Source: Microbacterium sp. (GTDB lineage: Bacteria > Actinomycetota > Actinomycetes > Actinomycetales > Microbacteriaceae). From it: 64,000 bases of DNA. The notes below the pieces were generated by a model that was not told the origin of the DNA, did not search any database, and was given only the letters and a program-made list of their open reading frames with translations. Every line of letters starts with the position of its first letter. The first letter of the stretch is position 1. Location: the NCBI GenBank assembly GCA_003248655.1, contig QFPM01000011.1, forward strand, positions 105,771-169,770. Reading direction: 5' to 3'. Of the stretch, positions 17,984 through 30,048 are shown in pieces. The position numbers and the translations under genes are program-made.

Positions 17984-18214
17984 ATGAGCAGCAGCATCGA
18001 CGACCCCGGTCACGGACACTCGCCGGCCGCCTGGACGTCCGTGGTGATCATGCTGCTCGCGATCTCGCTCGGCACGCTGTTCTTCTTCCTCGAGATGCCC
18101 GCGCTCGTGTGGGCATCCGTTGGTCTGCTCATCGTCGGCGCAATCGTCGGCTGGGCGATGTCGAAGGCCGGCTACGGCGCCTACGGCGACAAGTACACGC
18201 CGAAGAAGCACTGA
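17984..18214 (+). CDS. HGxxPAAW family small membrane protein
   Basis: A 76-residue protein. Its N-terminal HGHSPAAW (about residues 9-16) is the defining motif of the HGxxPAAW family, followed by two hydrophobic helices (about 17-37 and 40-60) and a basic C-terminus ending KYTPKKH. The ATG at 17984 has GGGAGAA 5 bases upstream; a longer in-frame start at 17945 would add 13 polar residues and is less likely. Found beside trpC in Microbacteriaceae and other actinobacteria. No biochemical function is known to me. Confidence 0.85.
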   Translation: MSSSIDDPGHGHSPAAWTSVVIMLLAISLGTLFFFLEMPALVWASVGLLIVGAIVGWAMSKAGYGAYGDKYTPKKH

Positions 18215-18216
18215 TC

Positions 18217-18993
18217 ATGCTGGCAGGCCTCACCGCCGGCGCGGTGGAGGATGCCGAGGCTCGCGCCGCCGACCGGCCTCTGGCCGACGTCGAGCGTCTT
18301 GCGCTCGCGCAACCGCCCGCACTCGACGCTCTCGCGGCGCTCGCGCCCGCGGAGCGCGTCAAGATCATCGCGGAGGTCAAGCGCGCCAGCCCCTCACGCG
18401 GGGACCTCGCAGCGATCCCCGACCCCGCGCTCCAGGCATCCCGCTACGAAGAGGGCGGCGCGTCCGTCATCTCGGTCCTGACCGAGGGGCGGCGGTTCAA
18501 GGGCTCGCTCGACGACCTCGTCGCGGTCAAGCAGCGCGTCGGGATCCCGGTGCTGCGCAAGGACTTCATCGCGACGCCGTACCAGGTGCTCGAGGCGAGG
18601 GCATCCGGCGCTGACCTCGCGCTCCTGATCGTCGCGGCGCTCGAGCAGCCGCTGCTCGCGCAGCTCTACGACCTCGTCGTGCAGCTCGGCATGACCCCGC
18701 TCGTCGAGGCGCACTCGCGAGAGGAACTCGATCGCGCCGCCGACCTCGGCGCGCGCCTGATCGGCGTCAACGCGCGCGACCTGTCGACCTTCGAGCTCGA
18801 CCGCGATCTGTTCGGCTCGCTCGTCTCGCACTTCCCCTCGGATGCCGTCAAGGTCGCCGAGTCGGCAGTGCTTGCGCCTTCCGATGTCGCGCACTACCGC
18901 GCGGCTGGCGCCGATGCGGTGCTCGTCGGCGAAGCGCTCGTGACGAACGACCCCGTGACCACCCTGCACGCATTCTTGGAGGCCGGATCGTGA
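18217..18993 (+). CDS. trpC: Indole-3-glycerol phosphate synthase
   Basis: A 258-residue TIM barrel that closes the indole ring (CdRP to indole-3-glycerol phosphate). The motifs [13 protein letters not shown] (catalytic lysine), [25 protein letters not shown] and AVLVGEALV are all intact. The ATG at 18217 lies 2 bases after the HGxxPAAW stop. It overlaps trpB by 4 bases (GTGA). Single-function enzyme; the TrpF activity must come from elsewhere (PriA-type HisA in actinobacteria). Confidence 0.96.
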   Translation: MLAGLTAGAVEDAEARAADRPLADVERLALAQPPALDALAALAPAERVKIIAEVKRASPSRGDLAAIPDPALQASRYEEGGASVISVLTEGRRFKGSLDDLVAVKQRVGIPVLRKDFIATPYQVLEARASGADLALLIVAALEQPLLAQLYDLVVQLGMTPLVEAHSREELDRAADLGARLIGVNARDLSTFELDRDLFGSLVSHFPSDAVKVAESAVLAPSDVAHYRAAGADAVLVGEALVTNDPVTTLHAFLEAGS

Positions 18994-20249
18994 GTCTGCG
19001 CGACCAGCACGGCCCGTTCTTCGGCGAGTTCGGCGGGCGATACATGCCCGAGTCCTTGATCGCCGCGATCGACGAGCTCACCGCAGAGTACGAGGCCGCG
19101 AAGGCCGATCCTGCCTTCCAGGCCGAGTACGTGAATCTCTTGCACTCGTACGCGGGTCGCCCTTCGGCGCTCACGGAGGTGCCCCGCTTCGCCGAGCATG
19201 CGGGCGGAGCGCGGGTCTTCCTCAAGCGCGAAGACCTCAACCACACCGGCTCGCACAAGATCAACAACGTCATCGGCCAGGCGCTGCTCACGAAGCGCCT
19301 CGGCAAGACGCGCGTCATCGCCGAGACAGGCGCAGGCCAGCACGGCGTCGCCACGGCCACCGCGGCCGCGCTGTTCGGCTTCGACTGCACCGTGTACATG
19401 GGCGAGGTCGACACTGAGCGCCAGGCCCTGAACGTCGCCCGCATGCGGCTCCTCGGCGCCGAGGTCGTGCCCGTCACGACCGGCTCGCGGACCCTCAAGG
19501 ACGCGATCAACGAGGCCTACCGCGACTGGGTGGCCTCCGTTGAGACGACCAACTACATCTTCGGCACGGCGGCGGGGCCGCACCCGTTCCCCGCGATGGT
19601 GCGCGACTTCCAGAAGATCATCTCCGAAGAGGCGCGCGCGCAACTGCTCGAGGGGACGGGTCGGCTGCCGGATGCCGTCGTCGCGTGCGTCGGCGGCGGG
19701 TCCAACGCGATCGGTATGTTCGACGCGTTCCTCGACGACGAGGGCGTTCGGCTGTACGGCGTGGAGGCGGCGGGCGACGGCGTCGACACCGACAAGCACG
19801 CGGCCTCCATCGAGCGGGGTTGCCCGGGCGTCCTGCACGGCGCCAAGACGTACGTCCTGCAGGACGAGGACGGGCAGACCATCGAGTCGCACTCGATCTC
19901 GGCCGGACTCGACTACCCGGGCGTCGGTCCGGAGCACTCGTGGCTTGCCTCGATCGGCCGCGCCGAGTACATCCCTGCGACGGATGCCGAGGCGATGGAT
20001 GCCCTGAGACTCCTCTCGCGCACCGAGGGCATCATCCCGGCGATCGAGTCGGCGCACGCCCTCGCGGGAGCGCTGCGGATCGGCCGCGAGCTCGGCCCGG
20101 AGGCCATCCTCGCGGTGAGCCTGTCGGGCCGCGGCGACAAGGACATGGACACCGCGGCGCGCTGGTTCGGCCTCTACGACGAGGGCGCCGAGCCCGTCGA
20201 GGCGGGTCCCACGCCGGATGCCGCCAAGGGCGAAGGGACGAAGCTGTGA
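18990..20249 (+). CDS. trpB: Tryptophan synthase beta chain
   Basis: A 419-residue PLP enzyme that joins indole and serine. The PLP lysine is in [11 protein letters not shown], and the phosphate loop is GGGSNAIG. It is TrpB1 type, the form that partners with TrpA. About 20 extra polar residues end the protein. GTG start in overlap with trpC; GTGA overlap with trpA. Confidence 0.97.
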   Translation: MSLRDQHGPFFGEFGGRYMPESLIAAIDELTAEYEAAKADPAFQAEYVNLLHSYAGRPSALTEVPRFAEHAGGARVFLKREDLNHTGSHKINNVIGQALLTKRLGKTRVIAETGAGQHGVATATAAALFGFDCTVYMGEVDTERQALNVARMRLLGAEVVPVTTGSRTLKDAINEAYRDWVASVETTNYIFGTAAGPHPFPAMVRDFQKIISEEARAQLLEGTGRLPDAVVACVGGGSNAIGMFDAFLDDEGVRLYGVEAAGDGVDTDKHAASIERGCPGVLHGAKTYVLQDEDGQTIESHSISAGLDYPGVGPEHSWLASIGRAEYIPATDAEAMDALRLLSRTEGIIPAIESAHALAGALRIGRELGPEAILAVSLSGRGDKDMDTAARWFGLYDEGAEPVEAGPTPDAAKGEGTKL

Positions 20250-21028
20250 GCCGCGTCGCCGCCGCGATCGACGCCGCGCACGCCGCCGGACGGGGCGCGT
20301 TCGTCGGCTATCTGCCCCTCGGCTACCCCGACCTGCAGACGAGCATCGACGCGGCCGTCGCCCTCGCCGAGGCGGGCGCCGACATCCTCGAGCTGGGCCC
20401 GCCCTACTCCGATCCCGTCATGGACGGCACCGTCATCCAAGAGGCGACCCAGGCGGCGCTCGCGGGCGGATTCCGCCTCCGCGACACGTTCTCGGCCGTG
20501 CGCGAGATCGCGGCCCGCACGAGCGTTCCGATCCTCGTGATGACCTACTGGAACCCCGTGCTGCAGTACGGCGTCGACCGGTTCGCCGACGACCTGCTCG
20601 CCGCGGGGGGTGCGGGTCTCATCACCCCCGACATCACGCCAGATGCCGCGGGCGAGTGGATCGCGGCATCCGAGCGCACCGGCCTCGACCGCGTGTTCCT
20701 CGCGGCTCCGACGTCGACCGACGAGCGCCTCGAGATGATCGCGCGCGCCTCGACCGGCTTCGTGTACACCGTCTCGACGATGGGCATCACGGGGGAGCGG
20801 GCCGAGCTGGATGCCGCCGCACGCGCCCTCGTCGCGCGCCTTCGCACGCACGGCGTCGACCACGCCTGCGTGGGCATCGGCATCTCGACGCCCGATCAGG
20901 TCGCGGGGGTCCTCGAGTACGCCGACGGCGCGATCGTGGGCACCGCGCTCGTCCGCGCCCTCCGCGACGGCGGCCTCGCGGGCCTCGCCGCCGAAGCGCG
21001 CGCCCTCGCCGCCGGCACCGCCCGCTGA
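20246..21028 (+). CDS. trpA: Tryptophan synthase alpha chain
   Basis: A 260-residue TIM barrel that cleaves indole-3-glycerol phosphate and channels indole to TrpB. Catalytic glutamate and aspartate lie in [28 protein letters not shown] and the GIGIST phosphate loop follow. The start is GTG at 20246 in overlap with the trpB stop. Last gene of the his-trp operon; a 238-base gap with nested inverted repeats follows. Confidence 0.96.
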   Translation: MSRVAAAIDAAHAAGRGAFVGYLPLGYPDLQTSIDAAVALAEAGADILELGPPYSDPVMDGTVIQEATQAALAGGFRLRDTFSAVREIAARTSVPILVMTYWNPVLQYGVDRFADDLLAAGGAGLITPDITPDAAGEWIAASERTGLDRVFLAAPTSTDERLEMIARASTGFVYTVSTMGITGERAELDAAARALVARLRTHGVDHACVGIGISTPDQVAGVLEYADGAIVGTALVRALRDGGLAGLAAEARALAAGTAR

Positions 21029-21102
21029 CCCGCGCCCTTCTCCCGCCCGTGAGCCCACCCGCCCGCGAGCCCACCCGCGGGTGCGCCGATTCGACGCACG
21101 CC

Positions 21103-21193
21103 GAGAAACCATTCGTGTGCGTGAGAAACCACGTGCGGGCTGAGAAACGCGTGCTGCCGTGGTTTCTGAGGCGGCGGGTGGTTTCTCACGCAC
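21103..21193. repeat. Nested GAGAAACC palindrome cluster (REP-like)
   Basis: GAGAAAC occurs in direct orientation at 21103, 21123 and 21142 and inverted at 21162 and 21181. A perfect 16-base inverted repeat (21117-21132 / 21178-21193) encloses a second 9-base one (21140-21148 / 21162-21170, 8 of 9). It sits between trpA and lgt with no gene. The rest of the 21029-21266 gap is GC-rich with nothing else recognised. Confidence 0.8.
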
Positions 21194-21253
21194 TTGCGGT
21201 GACCGGTCGCCGCGACCGGCCCGCGCCGCGAAACGCGGGCGCGCGGGGAGAAG

Positions 21254-21259
21254 TAGACT
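21254..21259 (+). promoter_or_regulatory. Leaderless -10 TAGACT for lgt
   Basis: TAGACT, 7 bases, then GTG at 21267. It decides the lgt start: the longer in-frame start at 21159 lies inside the repeat cluster. Confidence 0.55.
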
Positions 21260-21266
21260 GCCGCTC

Positions 21267-22244
21267 GTGCTTTCTTCCGCAGTGAACGTCGTCGCCAGCA
21301 TCCCCAGCCCGCCGTCCCGCGGCTTCGAGCTGTGGCCGGGTGGTCTGTTCATCCACTTCTACGCCCTCTGCATCCTCACGGGCATTGTCGTTGCGACGAT
21401 CATGACGAATCGCCGCCTCACGAAGCGCGGCGCAGAGCCGTGGGTCGTCATCGACATCGCCCTCATCGCCGTGCCGCTCGCGATCATCGGCGCACGCATC
21501 TTCCACGTTGTGACGCACTGGGGCTTCTACTTCGGCGAGGGCAAGGACTTCGGCGCGGTCTTCCGCATCTGGGAGGGTGGCATCGCGATCTTCGGCGCCC
21601 TCATCGGCGGCGCGATCGGCGCGTGGCTCGGGTGCAAGTGGACCGGCATCCGCTTCTGGACCTTCGCGGATGCCTTGGCGCCCGGCCTGCTGCTCGCGCA
21701 GGCGCTCGGCAGGTTCGGAAACTGGTTCAACCAGGAGCTGTTCGGACTGCCGACCGACCTCCCGTGGGGCCTCGAGATCGACTACCCCAACTCGGCCTGG
21801 CCCGAAGGGTTGCCCCCGGGAACCCTGTTCCACCCGACCTTCCTCTACGAGGTCATCTGGAACACGCTCGGCGTGATCTTCCTGCTGTGGGTCGGTAAGC
21901 GGTTCAGGTTGCAGTGGGGCCGCGTCTTCGCGCTCTACCTCATTTGGTACAGCGCGGGCCGCATCGTCTGGGAGTCGATCCGCATCGACCCGAGCGAGAT
22001 CTTCTTCGGCCTGCGCACGAACGTGTGGGCGGCGATCTTCGGCGTGATCGTCGGCCTTGTGATCTTCTTCGTGCAGCGACGCCGTCACACCGGCCTCGAG
22101 GCCTCGCCGTACCAGCCCGGTCGCGAGTGGACCGGCGGCGGGACTGTACAATCACAGGACACCGACGAGTTCGTCGACGTCAGCGCACCCCCGACGTCCG
22201 AGGCCGTCGCGGACGCCGCCACAAGCACAGTCGCCTCAAAGTAA
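21267..22244 (+). CDS. lgt: Prolipoprotein diacylglyceryl transferase
   Basis: A 325-residue inner-membrane enzyme that attaches diacylglycerol to the lipobox cysteine, the first step of lipoprotein maturation. About seven transmembrane helices are evident. Conserved parts: the IHFYALCIL start, the [14 protein letters not shown] signature with catalytic region residues, and [12 protein letters not shown] polar C-terminal tail of about 45 residues is usual in actinobacteria. The lgt position after trpA is conserved in mycobacteria. lnt, two steps later in the pathway, lies at 47894-49444. Confidence 0.95.
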   Translation: MLSSAVNVVASIPSPPSRGFELWPGGLFIHFYALCILTGIVVATIMTNRRLTKRGAEPWVVIDIALIAVPLAIIGARIFHVVTHWGFYFGEGKDFGAVFRIWEGGIAIFGALIGGAIGAWLGCKWTGIRFWTFADALAPGLLLAQALGRFGNWFNQELFGLPTDLPWGLEIDYPNSAWPEGLPPGTLFHPTFLYEVIWNTLGVIFLLWVGKRFRLQWGRVFALYLIWYSAGRIVWESIRIDPSEIFFGLRTNVWAAIFGVIVGLVIFFVQRRRHTGLEASPYQPGREWTGGGTVQSQDTDEFVDVSAPPTSEAVADAATSTVASK

Positions 22245-22305
22245 TACCACCGCTGCAAGAGGGCCGAAGGCGTCCCGTTCGCGCAAGATCCAGAGGACGG
22301 TAGCC

Positions 22306-25300
22306 ATGGCTCACAGCCCCCGTCGTGAAGCGACCACGTCGACCCTCCACGCGTTCCCCGCAAAGCAGGGCATGTACAACCCCGCGTTCGAGAAGGACGC
22401 GTGCGGTCTGGCGATGGTCGCGACGCTACGCGGCGAGCCCGGTCACGACATCGTCGACCTCGCCCTGACCGCGCTTCGCAACCTCGAGCACCGCGGTGCG
22501 ATCGGCTCCGACGCGGGAACCGGCGATGGTGCCGGCATCCTGACGCAGATGCCGGATGCCTTCCTGCGCGAGGTCGTCGACTTCGATCTGCCCCCGGTGG
22601 GGGAGTACGCCGCCGGAATGGCGTTCCTGCCCACGGGCGAGGACGAGCGCGCCGCCGTCAAGGCGGGCGTCGAGCGCCTTGCCGCGGCCGAGGGCCTGAC
22701 GGTGCTCGGCTGGCGCGACGTGCCGACCGAGCCGGAGCACCTCGGCAAGCTCGCCCACGCCGCGCAGCCCGTCTTCGAGCAGCTGTTCGTCTCGCGTCCG
22801 GCGGTCGGGGATGCCCCGGCGCTCAGCGGCATCGACCTCGACCGTCGAGTGTTTCGGCTGCGCAAGCGCGCGCGCCACGAGCACGATGCCTACTTCGTCT
22901 CGCTGAGCTCGCGCACCCTCGGGTACAAGGGCATGGTCACGACGCTGCAGCTCGAGCCGTTCTATCCCGATCTGCAGGACGAGCGGTTCCAGAGCGAGCT
23001 GGCCGTCGTGCACTCGCGGTACTCGACCAACACGTTCCCGTCGTGGCCGCTCGCGCAGCCGCTGCGCATGCTCGCGCACAACGGCGAGATCAACACGGTC
23101 GGCGCGAACCGCAACTGGATGCGGGCGCGCCAGTCGCAGCTCGAATCCGAGCTCGTCGGCGACCTGAAGCCCCTGCTACCGATCTGCAGCGTCGGTGCGA
23201 GCGACTCGGCATCCTTCGATGAGGTGCTCGAGCTTCTGACGCTCACCGGCCGAAGCCTCCCGCACGCCATCATGATGATGGTGCCCGAGGCGTACGAGAA
23301 GCAGGCCGAGATCTCGCCGGAGCTTCGCGCCTTCTACGACTACCACTCGATGCAGATGGAGCCGTGGGACGGCCCCGCCGCCCTGATCTTCACCGACGGC
23401 ACGCTCGTGGGCGCGACGCTCGACCGCAACGGGCTGCGCCCGGGCCGCTGGACCGAGACGACCGACGGGCTCGTCGTCATCGGCTCCGAGACGGGAGTGC
23501 TCGATTTCGCCCCCGAGCGGATCAAGCGCCGCGGCCGGCTGCGCCCGGGTCGCATGTTCCTCGTCGACACCGCGCAGCGCCGAATCATCGAAGACGACGA
23601 GATCAAGGCCGAGCTGGCGGCCCTGCATCCCTGGCAGGAATGGCTGGATGCCGGACGCGTGCGCCTCAAGGACCTACCCGAGCGCGAGCACATCGTCCAC
23701 CCGATCGCCTCGATCACGCGCCGCCAGCGCACCTTCGGCTACACCGAGGAAGAGGTGCGGATCCTCCTGACCCCGATGGGGCAGAACGGTGCCGAGCCGC
23801 TCGGAGCGATGGGGTCCGACGCGCCGATCGCCGTCCTCAGCAAGCGCCCCCGGCTTCTGTTCGACTACTTCGTGCAGCAGTTCGCGCAGGTGACGAACCC
23901 GCCGCTCGACTCGATCCGCGAAGAAGTCGTCACGTCGCTGTCGATCGGGCTTGGCCCCGAGCGGAACCTGCTCGACTGGGGACCGGACCACACGCGGACG
24001 ATCACGCTCGACTTCCCGGTGATCGACAACGACGAACTCGCGAAGCTCCAGAACATCGACAAGGCCCTGCCGGGCCGCCGATCGGTGACGATCCGCGGGC
24101 TCTACCACTTCGAGCAGAGCGAGAACGCGCTCGAGGACCGTCTCGACGCGATGTGCGAAGAGGTGGATGCCGCGATCGAGCAGGGCGCGGAGTTCATCAT
24201 CCTGAGCGACCGCGACTCCAACAAGGACCTCGTCCCCATCCCGTCGCTGCTCATGCTGTCGGCCGTCCACCACCACCTCATCCGGCGTGAGAACCGCATG
24301 AAGGTCGGACTCGTCGTCGAGGCCGGTGATGTGCGCGAAGTGCATCACGTGGCGACCCTGATCGGCTACGGCGCGTCGGCGGTAAACCCGTACCTCGCGA
24401 TGGAGACGGTCGAGTACCTTGTCCGCGCCGGCTTCATCACCGGGCTCACGCCCGAGAAGGCGGTGAAGAACCTCATCTACGCGCTCGGCAAGGGCGTCCT
24501 GAAGATCATGTCGAAGATGGGCATCTCGACCGTGTCCTCGTACGCGGGTTCGCAGGTGTTCGAAGCGGTCGGCCTGTCCGAAGAGTTCGTCGAGAAGTAC
24601 TTCACCGGGACCGAGACCAAGCTCGGCGGCATCGGGATCGGCGAGATCGCGGTCGAGAACCAGGCGCGGCACGACTTCGCCTACCCCGAAGACGGCGCGG
24701 CGCGCGCGCACGAGCGGTTGTGGACCGGCGGCGAGTACCAGTGGCGCCGTGACGGCGCCCCGCACCTGTTCAACCCCGACACGGTCTTCCGGCTGCAGCA
24801 CTCGACGCGCGAGCGCCGGTACGACATCTTCCGTCAGTACACGAAGCTCGTCGACGACCAGGCATCCGAGCTGAAGACGCTCCGGGGCATGTTCCGCCTC
24901 AAGACCGGCGAACGCCCCGCCGTGCCGATCGACGAGGTCGAGCCGGTGGAGTCGATCGTGAAGCGATTCTCGACGGGTGCGATGAGCTACGGCTCCATCT
25001 CGAAGGAGGCGCACGAGACCCTCGCGATCGCGATGAACTCGATCGGCGCGAAGTCGAACACGGGGGAGGGTGGTGAGGATGTCGAGCGCCTCCTCGACCC
25101 CGAACGTCGCAGCGCCATCAAGCAGGTCGCCTCGGGCCGCTTCGGCGTGACGAGCATGTACCTGACGCACGCGGACGACATCCAGATCAAGCTCGCCCAG
25201 GGCGCGAAGCCCGGTGAGGGTGGGCAGCTGCCGCCCGGCAAGGTGTACCCGTGGATCGCGCGCACGCGCGGCGGAACGCCCGGCGTCGGGCTCATCTCGC

Positions 25301-26884
25301 CGCCCCCGCACCACGACATCTACTCGATCGAAGACCTCAAGCAGCTGATCTTCGACCTGAAGCGCGCGAATCCCGCCGCGCGAGTGCACGTCAAGCTGGT
25401 GAGCCAGTCGGGCATCGGCGCCGTCGCCGCGGGAACCGCGAAGGCCCTCGCCGACGTCATCCTCGTGTCGGGTCACGACGGCGGTACCGGTGCAAGCCCG
25501 CTGAACTCGCTCAAGCACGCGGGCACCCCGTGGGAGTTGGGCCTTGCCGAGACGCAGCAGACGCTCATGCTCAACGACATGCGCGACCGGGTCGTGGTGC
25601 AGGCCGACGGCCAGCTCAAGACAGGGCGCGATGTCATCATCGCGGCCCTGCTGGGTGCGGAGGAGTTCGGCTTCGCGACGACGGCGCTCGTCGTCGAGGG
25701 ATGCATCATGATGCGCGTGTGCCACCTCGACACCTGCCCCGTGGGCGTCGCGACGCAGAACCCCGTGCTGCGAAGCCGCTTCTCGGGAAGGCCCGAGCAC
25801 GTCGTCAACTTCATGCAGTTCCTCGCGCAGGAGGTGCGTGAGTACCTGGCCGAGCTGGGCTTCCGCTCGCTCGACGAGGCGATCGGGCGCAGTGACCTCC
25901 TGGATGTCGACGGTGCGATCGAGCACTGGAAGGCGAGCGGTCTCGACCTCACGCCGATCCTCGAGGGTCCGGCGTTCGCGCCGGATGCGCCGCGTCGGCA
26001 CCTGCGCGACCAGAACCACGAGCTCGACGAGCACTTCGATGTGCAGCTCATCGAGCGCGCGCAGGATGTCATCGCGCACGGCGGTCACCTCGTGATCGAC
26101 CTGCCGATCCGCAACACCGAGCGTGCCGTCGGCACGATGCTCGGCAACCGCGTCACGCTCGCCCACGGCGAGCACGGCCTTCCCGCGGGCACGATCGAGA
26201 TCAACCTGACCGGGTCGGCCGGTCAGTCGTTCGGCGCGTTCCTGCCGGCCGGCATCACGCTGCGGCTCGAGGGCGACTCGAACGACTACGTCGGCAAGGG
26301 GCTGTCCGGCGGCCAGATCGTCGTCCGTCCGCCGCGCGGTGCGACCTTCGACGCTTCGCAGAACGTCATCGCGGGCAACGTCATCGGCTACGGCGCGACG
26401 CAGGGGAGCATGTTCCTCCGCGGCGTCGTCGGCGAGCGGTTCTTCGTGCGCAACTCGGGTGCGACTGCGGTCGTCGAGGGCGTGGGCGACCACGCTCTCG
26501 AGTACATGACAGGTGGCCTCGCCGTCATCCTTGGCGCGACCGGGCGCAACCTCGGCGCCGGCATGTCGGGCGGCGCGGCCTACATCTACAAGCTGGATCG
26601 TGCGCTCGTCAACCGCGAGGCGCTCACCTCCGGCGAGCTCGAGCTGCTCGAGCTCGGGTCCGGAGATGTCGAAATCCTCCGCGACCTGCTCGAGCGTCAC
26701 GTCGCCGAGACCGGGTCGACCCTGGCATCCGCCCTGCTCGAGGACTTCGAGACCGAGGCGCTCAACTTCGTCCGGGTGCTGCCGCGCGACTACGCGGCCG
26801 TGCTCCAGACCCGCCAGGAGGCGGCGGCCGAGGGGCTCGACCCCGACGGCGATGTCGTCTGGAACCGCATCATGGAGGTGACCG

Positions 26885-26892
<8 letters not shown>
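22306..26892 (+). CDS. gltB: Glutamate synthase large subunit (NADPH-GOGAT alpha)
   Basis: A 1528-residue enzyme that, with GltD, makes two glutamates from glutamine and 2-oxoglutarate. Domains in order: class II glutaminase with nucleophile C33 (KDACGLAM, exposed after propeptide removal), central domain, FMN-binding synthase barrel ([28 protein letters not shown]), a 3Fe-4S cluster site [15 protein letters not shown], and a C-terminal GXGXG beta-helix. The ATG follows an AGAGGA ribosome site. It overlaps gltD by 8 bases. Confidence 0.98.
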
Positions 26893-28354
<1,462 letters not shown>

Positions 28355-28399
28355 GCTCGTATCAACCCCCAAACCCGACACAGACCGGAGAGTCAGTCA

Positions 28400-29848
28400 G
28401 TGAGACGCGCGAAGATCGTCGCAACCCTGGGACCGGCCACAGAATCGTACGAGATGATCCGCGCGATCATCGACGCGGGCGTGGACGTCACCCGAATGAA
28501 CCTCAGTCACGGCAGCTATGCGGACCACGAGGTTCGCTTCGCCAATGTACGTAAGGCCGCGGAGGACACCGGCCGTGCGATCGCGATCCTGGTTGACCTG
28601 CAGGGGCCGAAGATCCGCCTCGGCAAGTTCTCCGACGGCCCGCACGACCTCGCAGTCGGCGAGACCTTCCGCATCACCACCGAGGATGTCGTGGGCACCC
28701 GCGACCTCGTCGGCACGACCTTCAAGGGTCTCGCAGGCGACGTCAAGCCGGGAGACTTCCTCCTGATCGACGACGGCAAAGTCCGCGTCCAGGTCGAGAG
28801 CGTCGACGGACCGGTCGTCACGACCAAGGTGATCGTCGCGGGAACCGTCTCGAACAACAAGGGCATCAACCTGCCGGGCGTCGCCGTGAGCGTTCCCGCG
28901 CTGTCCGAGAAGGATGAGGACGACCTGCGCTGGGGCCTGCAGGCCGGCGCTGACCTCATCGCGCTGTCGTTCGTGCGCGATGCCGCCGACGTGACGCGGG
29001 TGCAGGAGATCATGGCCGAGGAGGGGCGCAAGGTCCCGGTCATCGCGAAGATCGAGAAGCCGCAGGCGGTCGACAACCTCGAGGAGATCATCGACGCCTT
29101 CGACGGCATCATGGTCGCTCGCGGCGATCTCGCCGTCGAGCTGCCCCTCGAGGCCGTGCCGATCGTGCAGAAGCGCGCGGTGGAGCTCTGCCGACGCATG
29201 GCGAAGCCCGTCATCGTCGCGACGCAGATGCTCGAGTCGATGACCCACGCCCCGGTTCCGACTCGCGCCGAGGCATCCGATGTCGCCAATGCCGTCCTCG
29301 ACGGCGCAGACGCGGTGATGCTCTCCGGTGAGACGAGCGTCGGTGACTATCCCGTCGTGACGGTCGAGACGATGGCCCGCATCGTCGAGTCGACCGAGGA
29401 GCACGGCCTCGACCGCATCAAGCCCGTGCCGACCCGCCCGCGCACGCAGGGCGGCATCATCACCCTCGCCGCCAACGAGGTGGCCGAGTTCGTCGAGGCG
29501 AAGTACATCGCCATCTTCACCGAGTCGGGCGACACGGCACGACGCATGTCGCGGCTGCGTCCCAGCATCCCGATGATGGCCTTCGCTGTGGACCCCGCCA
29601 TCCGCCGCCGGATGGCACTGACGTGGGGTGTGCAGTCGGCCCTCGTCGAGCACGTCGCGCACACCGACCTCATGTTCCTGCAGGTCGATGAGTTCTTCCT
29701 CGGGAAGGGCCTCGCGAGCGAAGGCGACAAGGTGGTCGTGATCTCCGGGTCCCCTCCCGGGATCATCGGCTCGACCAACGACATCCGCGTGCACCGGATC
29801 GGCGATGCCGTACACGGCAAGGCGCCGATCTACCAGGCCGAGAAGTAA
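28400..29848 (+). CDS. pyk: Pyruvate kinase
   Basis: A 482-residue glycolytic enzyme producing pyruvate and ATP from phosphoenolpyruvate and ADP. The N-terminal RAKIVATLGPAT, the PKIRLGKF segment, IAKIEKPQAVDN with the catalytic lysine, MVARGDLAVELPLE and VATQMLESM are all present, followed by the C-terminal allosteric domain. The start is GTG behind GGAGAG. A strong hairpin terminator follows. Confidence 0.97.
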   Translation: MRRAKIVATLGPATESYEMIRAIIDAGVDVTRMNLSHGSYADHEVRFANVRKAAEDTGRAIAILVDLQGPKIRLGKFSDGPHDLAVGETFRITTEDVVGTRDLVGTTFKGLAGDVKPGDFLLIDDGKVRVQVESVDGPVVTTKVIVAGTVSNNKGINLPGVAVSVPALSEKDEDDLRWGLQAGADLIALSFVRDAADVTRVQEIMAEEGRKVPVIAKIEKPQAVDNLEEIIDAFDGIMVARGDLAVELPLEAVPIVQKRAVELCRRMAKPVIVATQMLESMTHAPVPTRAEASDVANAVLDGADAVMLSGETSVGDYPVVTVETMARIVESTEEHGLDRIKPVPTRPRTQGGIITLAANEVAEFVEAKYIAIFTESGDTARRMSRLRPSIPMMAFAVDPAIRRRMALTWGVQSALVEHVAHTDLMFLQVDEFFLGKGLASEGDKVVVISGSPPGIIGSTNDIRVHRIGDAVHGKAPIYQAEK

Positions 29849-29860
29849 GCCAGACGCGCG

Positions 29861-29905
29861 AAGGGCGGATGCCGGGGGAGACCCCCGGGCATCCGCCCTT
29901 GTCGT
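29861..29905. terminator. Terminator after pyk
   Basis: The 13-base arms 29861-29873 and 29888-29900 pair perfectly (AAGGGCGGATGCC / GGCATCCGCCCTT), with a further GGGGG/CCCCC inner pairing and GTCGTT behind. It lies between pyk and the opposite-strand tRNA gene and can stop transcription from both sides. The arms contain the genome's repeated 7-mer in both orientations. Confidence 0.85.
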
Positions 29906-29908
29906 TCG

Positions 29909-29991
29909 TGCCGGTGGTGGGAGTCGAACCCACACGCCCTCGCGGGCAACCGAGTTTGAGTCGGTCGCGTCTGCCATTCCGCCACACCGGC
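29909..29991 (-). tRNA. tRNA-Leu (anticodon CAA)
   Basis: An 83-base class II tRNA read on the minus strand. The acceptor stem GCCGGTG/CACCGGC closes with discriminator A. The 7-base anticodon loop CTCAAAC gives CAA, reading UUG. The long variable arm (GCCCGCGAGGGC) is typical of tRNA-Leu, and the T loop GTTCGACTC is standard. The 3' CCA is not encoded. Confidence 0.95.
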
Positions 29992-30036
29992 GCACGTCGA
30001 ATCGACGATACCGCAGGACGGCGCCGATGCTGGCTC

Positions 30037-30042
30037 TAGGAT
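30037..30042 (+). promoter_or_regulatory. Leaderless -10 TAGGAT for pdtaR
   Basis: TAGGAT, 6 bases, then GTG at 30049. Confidence 0.55.
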
Positions 30043-30048
30043 GGTCAG

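Noticed and set aside
22245..22305. Glutamine-sensing riboswitch before gltB
   Set aside because: No recognisable glnA-motif core in the 61-base gap.
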